Source: Chryseobacterium sp.
GTDB taxonomy: Bacteria > Bacteroidota > Bacteroidia > Flavobacteriales > Weeksellaceae
NCBI GenBank assembly: GCA_018260475.1
Contig: JAGLBA010000002.1
Coordinates: 62,001-126,000 of the forward strand
Length of the DNA: 64,000 nt
Direction: 5' to 3'
Shown: one piece after another, positions 17,242-27,080 of the stretch
How positions within the stretch are numbered: position 1 is the first letter of the stretch
Layout: each line of letters opens with the position of its first letter
The notes under the pieces: generated by a model
Told to the model about the DNA's origin: nothing
What the model saw: the letters and a program-made list of their open reading frames with translations, nothing else
Databases searched by the model: none
Made by a program: the position numbers and the translations under genes

Positions 17242-18300
17242 TCATTCCAAGCTCTTCATATCAATCACGAAGCGGTATTTCACATCGCTTTTTAGCATCC
17301 TCTCGTAGGCATCGTTGATATCTTGAATTTTAATAATTTCTATGTCCGAAACGATGTTCTTTTCTCCACAGAAGTCAAGCATCTCCTGAGTTTCTGCAAT
17401 ACCGCCAATCAAACTTCCAGCCAACGAACGGCGCTTATAAATCATTGGTTTCGTACTAACAGGCTCTTCAAAGTTACCGATGAATCCAACCAAAACATGT
17501 GTACCACCCACTTTCAGGGTTTGCATATAAGGTTGTACATTATGGTCGTACGGAACGGTGTCTATAATTAAATCAAACTTTCCCGCAACGGATTTCATAT
17601 GAGCCTCGTCGGTAGAAATAATGACTTCATCCGCACCCAACTCCTTGGCATCCTGTTCTTTAGATGGCGTCCTGGAAAACAAAGAGACATGCGCGCCCAT
17701 ACCCTTCGCGAGTTTCAAAGCCATGTGACCAAGACCACCCAATCCAACAACCGCAACTTTAGAATTTTTGTTCACATTCCAATGGCGTAGCGGAGAATAA
17801 GTGGTAATTCCCGCACAAAGAAGCGGTGCCACGGCTGCCAAATCAAGATTTTCGGGCACTTTTAAAACATAATGTTCATCCACCACCACACTCTGCGAAT
17901 ATCCGCCATAGGTTCTCTGGGTTTCAAAATACTTGTCTTTGCTGTTGTAGGTTCCAGTCATGCCGCTATCGCAATACTGTTCCATGCCTTCTTGGCAACT
18001 TGGGCAGGTTCGACAGGAATCCACCATACAGCCGACTGCCACCGTATCTCCGACTTTATATTTCGTGACTTCGCTGCCTATTTTTGTAACTTTTCCCACG
18101 ATCTCGTGTCCCGGAACTGCCGGGTAAACGGTGCCACCCCAATCATTTCGCGCGGTGTGTAGGTCGCTGTGGCAAACGCCGCAATATAAAATGTCTATTT
18201 CAATGTCGTTTGGCTGCACGTCTCGGCGCAGAATCGTCATTTCTTGTAGATCTTTATCTTTCGCCTCGGTACCGTAGGCTTTTACTTTTGTAGTATTCAT
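17242..18300 (-). CDS. Zinc-dependent NAD(P)-linked alcohol dehydrogenase (YahK/CAD-like)
   Basis: Medium-chain dehydrogenase that reduces aldehydes, normally with NADPH. Of 352 residues, Cys43 and His65-Glu66 (GHE) are catalytic-zinc positions; Cys96, Cys99, Cys102 and Cys110 bind structural zinc. The Rossmann loop is GLGGLG, and SRTPSKEQDAKELGADEVI follows the second strand; the Ser-Arg after it suggests NADP preference. The closing MLKSDVKYRFVID is typical of the YahK/cinnamyl-alcohol group. It stands alone between tRNA-Ala and a GNAT gene. Physiological role is probably aldehyde detoxification. Confidence 0.9.
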   Translation of the reverse strand: MNTTKVKAYGTEAKDKDLQEMTILRRDVQPNDIEIDILYCGVCHSDLHTARNDWGGTVYPAVPGHEIVGKVTKIGSEVTKYKVGDTVAVGCMVDSCRTCPSCQEGMEQYCDSGMTGTYNSKDKYFETQRTYGGYSQSVVVDEHYVLKVPENLDLAAVAPLLCAGITTYSPLRHWNVNKNSKVAVVGLGGLGHMALKLAKGMGAHVSLFSRTPSKEQDAKELGADEVIISTDEAHMKSVAGKFDLIIDTVPYDHNVQPYMQTLKVGGTHVLVGFIGNFEEPVSTKPMIYKRRSLAGSLIGGIAETQEMLDFCGEKNIVSDIEIIKIQDINDAYERMLKSDVKYRFVIDMKSLE

Positions 18301-18459
18301 TCGGTTGCTAATTAATATTTTGAATTTAGGTTAAAATGAGTTCGTTTAACTAATAAAATCTAAATAAATCTTTTAAGTGATGACTATACGAGTCGCATCT
18401 GACTCCATTTACATTAAATCCGGCAATACACTGACTGATTAAACGCTAATTTCGCCATT

Positions 18460-18978
18460 TTAAAAAGATAAAATTTTTTCAAAAGCAAATCTTTCGCCAC
18501 TGGCTAGTTGGACTTTGCCACAATTGGTATAGCTCAATTTTTCTAAAATGCGGAGCATGACAGTGTTGTCGAAATTAGTATCAACTTTTATACTAAAAAT
18601 GTTTTGCGCTACTGTATGATTTTCAATATGTTGAAATAAGATTGCGGCTACCCCTTTGCCGGAAAAATCTTTTGCAACAGCCACACGGTGCACCACCATA
18701 AAATCACCATCGGAAAGCCACTTGCCATCTATTTTGTCGTAAGCAGGCTCATTATTTTCGATTAATGCACAATAAGCGGCTACTTTTTCGTCTTTAACCA
18801 AAACAAAGCCATAGCCGTTTTCTATATCATTCGCTACAGTTTCGGGATTGGGATATCCGTTCTGCCATTGGTCACTGCCATCTTTGCGACGCTGCTCGAT
18901 TCCGAATTGAAGAATTTCCCAAATCTTGTCGGCATCTTCTTGTATTGCTTTTCTAAGCGTAAACTGATGGTTTACCAT
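18460..18978 (-). CDS. GNAT family N-acetyltransferase
   Basis: A 172-residue acetyl-CoA-dependent transferase, substrate unknown. I choose the internal Met at 18978 (MVNHQFTLRKA) because the 41 residues before it are a hydrophobic, Phe/Asn-rich tail unlike any GNAT start. Seen: FTLRKAIQEDADKIWEIL as the first strand-helix, a WQNGYPNPETVANDI block, MVVHRVAVAKDFSGKGVAAILF with the acetyl-CoA loop (here DFSGKGVA), then IKVDTNFDNTVMLRILEKLSY. The conserved YPNPE stretch recurs in flavobacterial GNATs. It is probably cotranscribed with the DUF2007 gene upstream, 125 bases away. Confidence 0.82.
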   Translation of the reverse strand: MVNHQFTLRKAIQEDADKIWEILQFGIEQRRKDGSDQWQNGYPNPETVANDIENGYGFVLVKDEKVAAYCALIENNEPAYDKIDGKWLSDGDFMVVHRVAVAKDFSGKGVAAILFQHIENHTVAQNIFSIKVDTNFDNTVMLRILEKLSYTNCGKVQLASGERFAFEKILSF

Positions 18979-19103
18979 GGATGAATTTTTATTATTAAAA
19001 AAACAGGAACAGATATGCGGTTCCGGATTTCTAAACAAGTAAAAAATTAAAACTATAAAAAACTTGAAACTCAGGTTCTTATTTAAGATTAAAAAAAGCA
19101 CAA

Positions 19104-19331
19104 CTATATCGCAGTAGATTTTAAGTATGCATCGATAATCTCAAATGCTTTTTGCTCATCTTCTAACTTCACCATCACTTTCAGCGCAGTTGCAGTTGGC
19201 GTTGTGGTAAAGGAAAGATATCCGTTTTCGATATCGCTATCAATCCCTGCATCTTTTAGTTTAGACTTTATTAACTGTACTTCAGCCGCTTTATCACTCT
19301 CAAAAACGGATACTCGCAATTTGTTTTCCAT
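19104..19331 (-). CDS. DUF2007 small protein
   Basis: A 75-residue soluble protein with an ACT-like two-strand/helix layout: VSVFESDKAAEVQLIKSKLKDAGI, a short IENGYLSF strand, then VMVKLEDEQKAFEIIDAYL. That is the DUF2007 (putative prokaryotic signal-transducing) pattern. In many bacteria such domains are fused to zinc ribbons; here it stands alone. Function is unknown. Confidence 0.8.
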   Translation of the reverse strand: MENKLRVSVFESDKAAEVQLIKSKLKDAGIDSDIENGYLSFTTTPTATALKVMVKLEDEQKAFEIIDAYLKSTAI

Positions 19332-19389
19332 ATTAAAAATTTTGAAGTCTAAATTTAAAAAAAAAATTATTTAATTCATCAACAAAGAA

Positions 19390-20667
19390 TTATTTTTTAG
19401 AATATTTTTCCTTGTACCTCCTATAGAGTTCCTTCTGCTGATTGCTTAGGTCAATCGAGCGACCGTCTATGAAAGCGGCGGTTACCATATTTGTAATCGG
19501 ATCTAGCGCATCGCCATCAGAAATAAAGAAAGTTGCGCTCTTACCAACCTCAAGCGAGCCATAATCTTTATCAATGCCTAATATTTTTGCAGCATTAATA
19601 GAAATACTTTGCAAGGCTTTCTCCTTATCCACCCCGTAAGCAGCTGTGGTGCCAGCAAGAAAAGGAAGGTTACGGGACCCTTGGTATTCCATATCGCCAC
19701 TATAATCCAGTGCGTAAAGAATACCTTTGGATGAAACCAATTTCGCAAATTCATAGGGAAGCCGTGGAGAGTCAGAATCTTTTACCGGTAAAGAGTGAAC
19801 CCTCGTTATAATCAGGGGAAAACCGCTAGACTTTATGTCGTCCAAAACCGGCAACAGACTGCTATCTCCGATTAAAACGGCTTTGCCAATTCCATTATCT
19901 TTTACAAATTTAATAGCTTCCAAAGCTTCGTCTGCACCCGAGACTTCTATGAAAAGTATTTTTTTTCCAGAATACACCGGTTCTATGGCTTCTAATTTAT
20001 ACTCTTTGAAGCCACCCTTTTTATAAGCTTTCGCTCTCGCGAATAATGAACGAATGGTTTTTAAGTTTTCGTCGCGCTGCTTTTGGTATTCTTTATTTCG
20101 ATTTTCATCTAAAATCATCCTATTAGCAGGCCAAGCAAGATGCAACCCGTTATCTACAGCCACTACGGCATCTTCCCAATTCCATGAGTCCAAATTCATC
20201 ACAGAGGAAGTCCCACTAAGAAGACCGCCCTTCATCACGGGCTGTGCCAATAAAATCCCGTTAGTCCGAATGGTCGGAATAACATGGCTATCTGTATTCC
20301 AGGCGATAAGTGTGCGTACTTCTGGAGTAATAGAATTAGCCTCGCCGGTATCATCAGTAGCACGCGTGGCAGAAATTTCTATCAAACCGAGCGTATTATT
20401 TAGCAAGATAAATCCAGGATATAATTGTTTTCCACTGGCATCAATGACTTTTGCCGATACCGGAATACCTTGATTAATCGATGTTATTTTTCCGTTTTCA
20501 AAAACTATGATGGAATTAGGAAGAACGATTCCTGTAGCTGTATGGATGGTTGCGCCTATAATGGCGGTGATACCAGATTGCTTCGGAGCAGGCACCGGTC
20601 GCTGCGCAAAAACTGAGATCCCGCTGCAAAGTAATACCGCGAAAATAAAATTATTATGATTTTTCAT
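19390..20667 (-). CDS. Exported amidohydrolase-like protein without metal ligands
   Basis: A 425-residue protein with a signal peptide ending VFA|Q near residue 22. It keeps the amidohydrolase frame: ATIHTATGIVLPNSIIVFENGKI for the N-terminal beta domain, DASGKQLYPGFILLN where active members have the metal motif, and the closing AAKILGIDKDYGSLEVGKSATFF. But HxH is replaced by LNNTLG, and I find none of the later His or Asp ligands. I infer a non-catalytic partner of the 984-residue enzyme encoded 16 bases upstream. The two genes clearly form one transcription unit. Confidence 0.78.
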   Translation of the reverse strand: MKNHNNFIFAVLLCSGISVFAQRPVPAPKQSGITAIIGATIHTATGIVLPNSIIVFENGKITSINQGIPVSAKVIDASGKQLYPGFILLNNTLGLIEISATRATDDTGEANSITPEVRTLIAWNTDSHVIPTIRTNGILLAQPVMKGGLLSGTSSVMNLDSWNWEDAVVAVDNGLHLAWPANRMILDENRNKEYQKQRDENLKTIRSLFARAKAYKKGGFKEYKLEAIEPVYSGKKILFIEVSGADEALEAIKFVKDNGIGKAVLIGDSSLLPVLDDIKSSGFPLIITRVHSLPVKDSDSPRLPYEFAKLVSSKGILYALDYSGDMEYQGSRNLPFLAGTTAAYGVDKEKALQSISINAAKILGIDKDYGSLEVGKSATFFISDGDALDPITNMVTAAFIDGRSIDLSNQQKELYRRYKEKYSKK

Positions 20668-20683
20668 TTTTTAAGATAAAGAG

Positions 20684-23638
20684 TTATTGTTCCAGCGTAT
20701 CGCAATGGTAATGTGCCGGTTTTTCTTTTTTTCCAGATTGCGTATTGCCTTTTTCTGCATCTTCTGAGAATAACATTTTTTGAATGATTCTATTCTTTTC
20801 GTCTTTTACTTTTTTGTCCTTTATAAGTTGTGTGGCAGCATCAAAATATAGGACTCCGTCCACGAATGTTTTATCCACTTTGGCATAGATACTTAATGGA
20901 TTATCTGTCCAAAATACCAAATCGGCGTCTTTACCAGGTTCTATAGTTCCAAGATGGTTATCCAAATGAAGTATCTTTGCAGGATTTAAAGTTACCGTTT
21001 TCCACGCTTCTTCTTGAGTTACATTCCCATATTTTACAAGTTTTCCGGCTTCTTGGTTCAGCCTTCTGGCCATTTCCGCATCGTCACTATTTATGGCAGT
21101 ATTCACGCCTGCTTGCAATAACAGTGCTGCGTTATAAGGTATCGCCTCGCGGACTTCTTCTTTATAGGCCCACCAATCAGAAAATGTGGAAGCATTAATG
21201 CCGCGAGCTGCCATTTTATCGGCAACCTTATACCCTTCCAAAATATGTGTGAAGGTATTGACTTTGAACCCAATTTTGTCCGCGAGGTTCATCAACATAT
21301 TTATTTCGCTTTGAACATAAGAATGACAAGTAATATTCCGATTTTTATCTAAAATCTCCACTAAGGTTTCCAATCGGAGATCTCTACGGAAATTCTTGTT
21401 TGTTTTTTTCTCGGCGGCATATTCTTTAGCGCGTGTGAACCAAAAATCGAATGCCTGCTCTACGCCACCACGCGATTGTGGAAAACGGTTTGGACTATCT
21501 TCCCAGTTGCTCTGCTTTACATTTTCCCCTAAAGCGAATTTTATAAATTTAGGAGAGTCTGTATATTTCATTTCCTCAGCATTAGATCCCCATCTGAACT
21601 TCACAATTGAAGATTGACCGCCAATGGGATTCGCAGATCCATGCAATTGCTGCGCTGTGGTGACGCCTCCTGCTAACTGGCGATAGAAATCTATATCGTC
21701 TGGATTTATAACATCGCTCATTCTTACTTCGGCGGAGTTATTAGTTCCGGCCTCGTTTACACCGCGGGTTAATCCTATGTGGGTATGCTCATCTAATATT
21801 CCATTCGTAAGGTGCAAGTTAGTCCCATCAATTAAAACGGAATTACCAGCCGGTAGATTTTGTCCAACTCGCACTATCTTGCCGTGGGAAATCTGAACAT
21901 CGTAATTTTTTACTATCCCAATGGCTGTGTTTGTCCAAACGGTAGCATTTCTAATTAAAAAATCTTGTGAAACAGGTAATTTTTCTTCGCCAAAAGCATT
22001 GAATGGATACCAAATTTTCCCAGGCTCATCCATTTTTTTTAATTCGCTTGTTTCAGGTTCAGGCGATAGTGTTTTTACAAAAGAAATAGTATAGGAGACG
22101 CCGTTCCCATATTTGTCTATGGCAGTTCCAGTGCAGTTTTTGAGATCTGTGGTTGGGTAAGATAATCTATAATTTTGAACACTGTCATTCGGCGGAATTA
22201 TTTCTAGTGCTATTTTATAATCTGCAAGTGCTAATTTCGCCTTTCCTTTTTTAATACCTTGCGATATTTCAATTCCAGGTTTTGTAGGCTTACCTTTAAT
22301 TTTTAAATCAAAATTTTGCCCTGCGATAACGAGTTTATATACTCCACGCACATCGATTTCCGGCATATTATTGATGATATAGGGTTGTCCCTGCACCCAA
22401 TTTTCATAAATCACTGTATCTTTATTAAAAATATCTCCGGATGTGATTATGAAATTGCTTATTGAACCCTTTGCAAGAGACCCTACCAGCAACGAAGCAT
22501 TGAATAGTGCGGCAGGAATCGCGGTTAGTGATTGCAAAATCTGTTCTTTAGACAAACCTTTTTTATGGAGGTCCCTAATTTTATCTATGAAAACTGATTT
22601 ATCTTTTAATTTAAACATTGTGAATGCCACAGGAATTTTCTCCCGAGAAAGAAATAGAGCATTATATGGCGCTAATTCCCAATGTTTGAGGTCAGCAACT
22701 TCCAAGGCTTCGGAAGCGAGCGCATCTTCAGCTTGGTAAGGTTTCGGGTATTCCAGTGGCAGAATCAGTATTCCGTTTGTACTTTTGATCTCCTTGGCAC
22801 GCTGGTATTCATTTCCTGATCCAATGAAAGCAAACTGTTGTGCTGCTTCGTCACCAATTTTATCCCCCCTCATAACATCCCATTTATCTACAGTTTCCAA
22901 AATCGTAGGTAAAGTTTTTATCTTGTTGAAAGCTTCCAAATTTGTATTCTTAACAGTTTGAAACCCAACTTTTTCATACCAGTCAGCGTCCAGGTAAGTT
23001 TGCCTAATTAGCGCGATAGCACCCGCGAGAGAAGTTGGATACGACATTTTGGAATTTCCTTTTGAAAAAGAAAGCAACATGGCGGCATCTTCCTTCAAAA
23101 CATTGTCGGCAGATCGGCCCTTTGCAAGAGTCACCAAAGCGCCGGACCCGCGCACGATACCATCTTGATGATAAACCAGAGCCGTACCGAAGCCTTGTGA
23201 AAGATATTCTTTATATTCGTCACCAGTATTAGTATAGTTTTCTATAGCACGACTGTAAGCCTTCACGGCGTCATTGTAAGCAGACGCTGTTGCGTTTTGA
23301 GGAAGATAGATGCTTTTCGGGTCCACATCTCTAATCGTAAATTTTTCTACACCTATATTGGTATAAGGGTCTATAAAAGAAGGATAAACCCAATTTCCTT
23401 TCCCATCTATCACCACAGCGTTTTCGGGAATTTTTAATTTTCCGGAGGCTAGTATTTTACCGTCTTGAAATATCAAAACGGCATCATCAATCTTTGTTTT
23501 GAAATCTTGGTATAGTGTGATATTTTTCAAGGCGTAAAGGCTATGATCTTTACCAGCAGTATCATTTGGCCAATGTCCAATTTGCGCTGTTGCGCCTACA
23601 TAGAGGTATAAAGTCAAAAATAATAATAATTTCTTCAT
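20684..23638 (-). CDS. Exported tandem amidohydrolase (imidazolonepropionase-like)
   Basis: A 984-residue exported hydrolase, signal peptide ending ATA|Q near residue 19. The N-terminal half has an amidohydrolase frame without ligands (WVYPSFIDPYTNIGVEKF). The C-terminal half is intact: His618 and His620 in DEHTHIG, a His in TCHSYVQSE, a His in THILEGYK and Asp in NSDDAEMAR, the set expected for a zinc-dependent cyclic amidohydrolase or peptidase. It closes with LHLDNHLGTIEPGKDADLVFW. The last residues are charged (GKKEKPAHYHCD). Its substrate is unknown, though this pair of genes is common in Flavobacteriia. It is cotranscribed with the inactive paralogue. Confidence 0.85.
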   Translation of the reverse strand: MKKLLLFLTLYLYVGATAQIGHWPNDTAGKDHSLYALKNITLYQDFKTKIDDAVLIFQDGKILASGKLKIPENAVVIDGKGNWVYPSFIDPYTNIGVEKFTIRDVDPKSIYLPQNATASAYNDAVKAYSRAIENYTNTGDEYKEYLSQGFGTALVYHQDGIVRGSGALVTLAKGRSADNVLKEDAAMLLSFSKGNSKMSYPTSLAGAIALIRQTYLDADWYEKVGFQTVKNTNLEAFNKIKTLPTILETVDKWDVMRGDKIGDEAAQQFAFIGSGNEYQRAKEIKSTNGILILPLEYPKPYQAEDALASEALEVADLKHWELAPYNALFLSREKIPVAFTMFKLKDKSVFIDKIRDLHKKGLSKEQILQSLTAIPAALFNASLLVGSLAKGSISNFIITSGDIFNKDTVIYENWVQGQPYIINNMPEIDVRGVYKLVIAGQNFDLKIKGKPTKPGIEISQGIKKGKAKLALADYKIALEIIPPNDSVQNYRLSYPTTDLKNCTGTAIDKYGNGVSYTISFVKTLSPEPETSELKKMDEPGKIWYPFNAFGEEKLPVSQDFLIRNATVWTNTAIGIVKNYDVQISHGKIVRVGQNLPAGNSVLIDGTNLHLTNGILDEHTHIGLTRGVNEAGTNNSAEVRMSDVINPDDIDFYRQLAGGVTTAQQLHGSANPIGGQSSIVKFRWGSNAEEMKYTDSPKFIKFALGENVKQSNWEDSPNRFPQSRGGVEQAFDFWFTRAKEYAAEKKTNKNFRRDLRLETLVEILDKNRNITCHSYVQSEINMLMNLADKIGFKVNTFTHILEGYKVADKMAARGINASTFSDWWAYKEEVREAIPYNAALLLQAGVNTAINSDDAEMARRLNQEAGKLVKYGNVTQEEAWKTVTLNPAKILHLDNHLGTIEPGKDADLVFWTDNPLSIYAKVDKTFVDGVLYFDAATQLIKDKKVKDEKNRIIQKMLFSEDAEKGNTQSGKKEKPAHYHCDTLEQ

Positions 23639-23744
23639 ATAATTTTTAATTCACTTAGTATGACATTTCTTAATTTAATTTCAAATTTACATTTAAATTA
23701 TTATTTTATATTCAATAAATATTAAAAATACTTAAAAATATAGT

Positions 23745-23771
23745 AAATAAAAAAGCTTCCACTTCGGAAGC
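23745..23771 (-). terminator. Terminator of the lat operon
   Basis: Minus-strand stem GGCTTCC/GGAAGC(T) with a short GAAGT-type loop, followed by TTTTTTATTTAC. It lies about 28 bases after the lat stop. Confidence 0.78.
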
Positions 23772-23798
23772 CTATTTTTTGAAGAATAGAGTTTAAAT

Positions 23799-25133
23799 CT
23801 ATAATTCTGCCACGCTTTCTTCGATTTTGTTGAGAGCGATTTGGATTTCTTCTTTAGTCACATTCAGGTGCGGACGGAAACGAATCGACTGTTCGCCGCA
23901 AGATAATACAAGGACTTTCTTAGCATAAAGAATATCACGAATCATATCGCGCAACTCCCCGGAACGAAGGTCGATCGCACACATCAAACCGCGGCCTCTG
24001 GCGTTAGAAAGTTTTTCAGGATATTTGTTCGCTAACTGTTGAAGTCCGTTCAGTAAATATTCTCCGACAATTTTGGCATTTTCTACAAGATTTTCTTTTT
24101 CGATGACTTCCATTACCAATTGGAAGCGAAGCATATCTACGAAATTACCACCAAAAGTGGAGTTAATTCTAGAACTTTCTAAAAATACATTGTTCGGAAC
24201 TTGGTCGAATTTTTCTTTACTGGCAAGACATCCGCACACCTGGGTTTTTTTACCAAAAGAAATAATATCCGGTACGATGCTGAAATGCTGGAAAGCCCAC
24301 ATTTTACCAGTAATTCCGATTCCGGTTTGCACTTCATCAAAAATCAGCAAAACTTCATTTTCATCGCAAAGTTTTCTCAAGCCTTGGAAAAACTCATCGC
24401 GGAAATGGTTGTCACCACCCTCTGCTTGAATTGGTTCAATGATGATGCAGGCCACCCTGTTCGGATGTGTAAGGATCGCCTCTTCGATATGCAGCAATGC
24501 AAACTGCTCATTCCGAATAGTTTCCGCTAAGTTTTCTTCGGTAATAGGGAAAGTTAAGTGTGGATTTATGATTCTTGGCCAATCAAACTTTGGAAAATAC
24601 ATGTATTTCCTTGGGTCTGAAGTATTTGTAAGGCTCAAAGTATATCCGGATCTACCGTGGAATGCCTGTTTGAAGTGAATGCAAATACCGGCCTCATGAT
24701 CGATTCCTTTATCGAGATTTTTACGCGTTTTCCAGTCGAAGCAGGCTTTCATAGCATTTTCTACGCCCATTGCGCCGCCTTCTATAAAGAAACAATGTTG
24801 TAGTTCTTTTGGAATCGCAACGCGGGAAAATACTTCCATAAAATCGGCATATTCTTGCGTATAAACATCTGCTAGAGTCGGTTTGTTTACGGCTAATTTT
24901 CCGAGCCATTCCGCTCTTTCCACCAGATACGGGTGGTTGTAGCCGATCGCGCCGGAGCCGAACATGGAAAACATATCTAAAAATTCCTCGCCGGTTATAC
25001 GGTCGTGGATCCACGATCCGTGGGACTTCTGCATATCCATTACAAAATCGAAACCATCCGCCAAGATGTGGCGAGACAGGGTTTCCTTTACATGATTGGT
25101 TGGTACTGGCTGTGAGGCAATTGCGTTGTTCAT
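23799..25133 (-). CDS. lat: L-lysine 6-transaminase (lysine epsilon-aminotransferase)
   Basis: PLP enzyme that moves the epsilon-amino group of lysine to 2-oxoglutarate, giving 2-aminoadipate semialdehyde (cyclising to piperideine-6-carboxylate). The 444 residues have the Lat signature SFGKKTQVCG with the PLP lysine (Lys295 or Lys296), the IFDEVQTGIG cofactor Asp region and FIEGGAMGVENAMK, in place of the usual SGTEA found in other class III transaminases. The next gene upstream encodes the dehydrogenase that uses its product, 86 bases away in the same direction, so the two form a lysine-degradation operon. Confidence 0.93.
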   Translation of the reverse strand: MNNAIASQPVPTNHVKETLSRHILADGFDFVMDMQKSHGSWIHDRITGEEFLDMFSMFGSGAIGYNHPYLVERAEWLGKLAVNKPTLADVYTQEYADFMEVFSRVAIPKELQHCFFIEGGAMGVENAMKACFDWKTRKNLDKGIDHEAGICIHFKQAFHGRSGYTLSLTNTSDPRKYMYFPKFDWPRIINPHLTFPITEENLAETIRNEQFALLHIEEAILTHPNRVACIIIEPIQAEGGDNHFRDEFFQGLRKLCDENEVLLIFDEVQTGIGITGKMWAFQHFSIVPDIISFGKKTQVCGCLASKEKFDQVPNNVFLESSRINSTFGGNFVDMLRFQLVMEVIEKENLVENAKIVGEYLLNGLQQLANKYPEKLSNARGRGLMCAIDLRSGELRDMIRDILYAKKVLVLSCGEQSIRFRPHLNVTKEEIQIALNKIEESVAEL

Positions 25134-25219
25134 ATTAATAATGTTGAGTTTTGAATATTGAATTAAATAAATTTGGAAATCCAGATCTATTAATGTTTAG
25201 ATTTATAATACTAAATTAA

Positions 25220-26770
25220 TTACAAATCAAATTTAATTCCCTGCGCTAATGGCAGGCTTGCAGTATAGTTAATAGTATTAGTTTGGCGTCTCATGTAGTA
25301 CTTCCAAACATCGGAGCCGGATTCTCTACCGCCGCCGGTTTCTTTTTCACCCCCAAATGCACCACCGATTTCTGCACCCGAGGTTCCTATATTCACATTC
25401 GCGATACCACAGTCGGAGCCTGCTTGAGAAAGGAACAATTCTGCCTCGCGGAGATTCTGCGTCATAATCGCGGAACTCAAACCTTGCGGCACATCATTTT
25501 GCATTGCAATGGCGTCTTCCAGGTTTTGATATTTCATTAAATAAAGAATCGGAGCGAAAGTCTCATGTTGAACGATTTCAAAATGATTCTCAACTTCGGC
25601 AATACATGGCTTCACATAGCAACCTGATTCGTAGTTTTTTCCTTCCAAAACACCACCTTCCACGACAAAAGTGCCACCTTCGGCCTTGCATTTTTCAATA
25701 GAATCCAAATACATCTTCACGGCATCTTGGTCGATGAGCGGTCCCACATGGTTTTTCTCGTCCAAAGGGTTCCCTATTTTCAGTTGGCCATAGGCTTTTG
25801 CCAAACGGTTTTTCACTTCGTCATATACAGATTCTTGAATAATCAACCTTCTTGTGGAGGTGCATCTCTGCCCCGCCGTACCAACCGCACCGAATACCGC
25901 ACCGATAATCGACATGTCTAAATCGGCGTTTTCAGTAATAATAATAGCGTTGTTTCCACCTAATTCCAAGATCGATTTCCCGAATCGCTGTGCTACATTT
26001 GTGCCTACAATGCGCCCAACACGCGTAGATCCGGTGAACGAAATAAGCGCTGTATCTTTATCATTTACAAGCAAGTCCCCTATTTTATGATCGCCCACAA
26101 TCATCCCGGAGATTCCTTCCGGCATCTTATTTTCTTTTAAAACTTCGGCAATTATATTTTGGCAGGCAATAGCGCAAAGGGGTGTTTTCTCAGACGGTTT
26201 CCAAACGGTGACATTACCGCAGATCCAAGACAGCGCGGTATTCCACGCCCAAACCGCCACCGGAAAGTTGAATGCAGAGATAATCCCAACCACGCCCAGC
26301 GGGTGGTATTGCTCATACATACGGTGCCCAGGCCTTTCGGAATGCATGGTGTACCCGTGAAGTTGGCGCGACAAACCGACTGCGAAATCACATATATCAA
26401 TCATTTCCTGTACCTCGCCGAGCCCTTCTTGTAGGGATTTCCCCATTTCGTAGGACACCAATTTCCCAAGATCATCTTTCTTCTCGCGCAATTTATTCCC
26501 GAATTGGCGCACCAGTTCGCCGCGTTTTGGCGAAGGAATCATGCGAAATTCTTTGAAGGCCTCTTTTGCCGCATCCATTATTTTTTGATAATCTTTGGCA
26601 TCGCCGGTTTTCACCTTTGCAATTAATTGACCATCGGTCGGGGAATAACTTTCGATAGTTTCGCCGTGTGCAAAATATTTTCCACCTGACGACACACCTT
26701 TGTTTTCTTTAGAAATGCCGAGGTTCTTAAGGGATTTTTCGATACCAAAATCATTATTTTTCTTAGACAT
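25220..26770 (-). CDS. pcd: 2-Aminoadipate-semialdehyde / piperideine-6-carboxylate dehydrogenase (ALDH7 type)
   Basis: Oxidises the product of lysine transaminase to 2-aminoadipate with NAD+. The 516 residues follow the ALDH7 (antiquitin) pattern: [20 protein letters not shown], the [20 protein letters not shown] block, [13 protein letters not shown], Glu269 in LELGGNN and catalytic Cys303 in [30 protein letters not shown] near the end is also typical. It is the first gene of the operon with lat. The upstream TATCTTTA is one base off the -7 consensus. Confidence 0.92.
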   Translation of the reverse strand: MSKKNNDFGIEKSLKNLGISKENKGVSSGGKYFAHGETIESYSPTDGQLIAKVKTGDAKDYQKIMDAAKEAFKEFRMIPSPKRGELVRQFGNKLREKKDDLGKLVSYEMGKSLQEGLGEVQEMIDICDFAVGLSRQLHGYTMHSERPGHRMYEQYHPLGVVGIISAFNFPVAVWAWNTALSWICGNVTVWKPSEKTPLCAIACQNIIAEVLKENKMPEGISGMIVGDHKIGDLLVNDKDTALISFTGSTRVGRIVGTNVAQRFGKSILELGGNNAIIITENADLDMSIIGAVFGAVGTAGQRCTSTRRLIIQESVYDEVKNRLAKAYGQLKIGNPLDEKNHVGPLIDQDAVKMYLDSIEKCKAEGGTFVVEGGVLEGKNYESGCYVKPCIAEVENHFEIVQHETFAPILYLMKYQNLEDAIAMQNDVPQGLSSAIMTQNLREAELFLSQAGSDCGIANVNIGTSGAEIGGAFGGEKETGGGRESGSDVWKYYMRRQTNTINYTASLPLAQGIKFDL

Positions 26771-26898
26771 AGAAATCTTTTTTTGTTTTGGCTTAAAGAT
26801 ATGTTTTTATCAGAATATAACGAAATTTCATAGAGATTTTATTAAATTTAATAAAATTCACATCTGTATACGAAATGACTGTTTCAAATTAAAATCAT

Positions 26899-26906
26899 TA
26901 ATTTTG
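26899..26906 (+). promoter_or_regulatory. Promoter -7 box of the 52-residue membrane protein gene
   Basis: TAATTTTG fits TAnnTTTG; the ATG follows 15 bases later. This supports the small gene being real. Confidence 0.55.
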
Positions 26907-26921
26907 TAAAAATTTATAATC

Positions 26922-27080
26922 ATGGAACACACTCAGCCCGAACCGCAGGATAAAAGATGGAAACAGTGGCTAAAGCGCGTAGGCATCGGCGGTTTGATAT
27001 TTTTTACCGTAAAAGGATTTGTGTGGTTGGCGATTTTTTATTTCGGCGCGGATATGCTGGAAGGCTGTGCATCCAAATAA
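26922..27080 (+). CDS. Small single-span membrane protein, 52 residues
   Basis: An ORF too short for usual cut-offs. It opens MEHTQPEPQDKRWKQWLKRV, a charged, aromatic cytosolic head, then one membrane span (IGGLIFFTVKGFVWLAIFYF) and a short tail ending GCASK. An exact promoter box precedes it and the composition is that of a real membrane peptide. The last 43 bases overlap the convergent GNAT gene. I do not recognise a family; similar short proteins occur in Chryseobacterium as hypothetical proteins, by my recollection only. Confidence 0.66.
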   Translation: MEHTQPEPQDKRWKQWLKRVGIGGLIFFTVKGFVWLAIFYFGADMLEGCASK

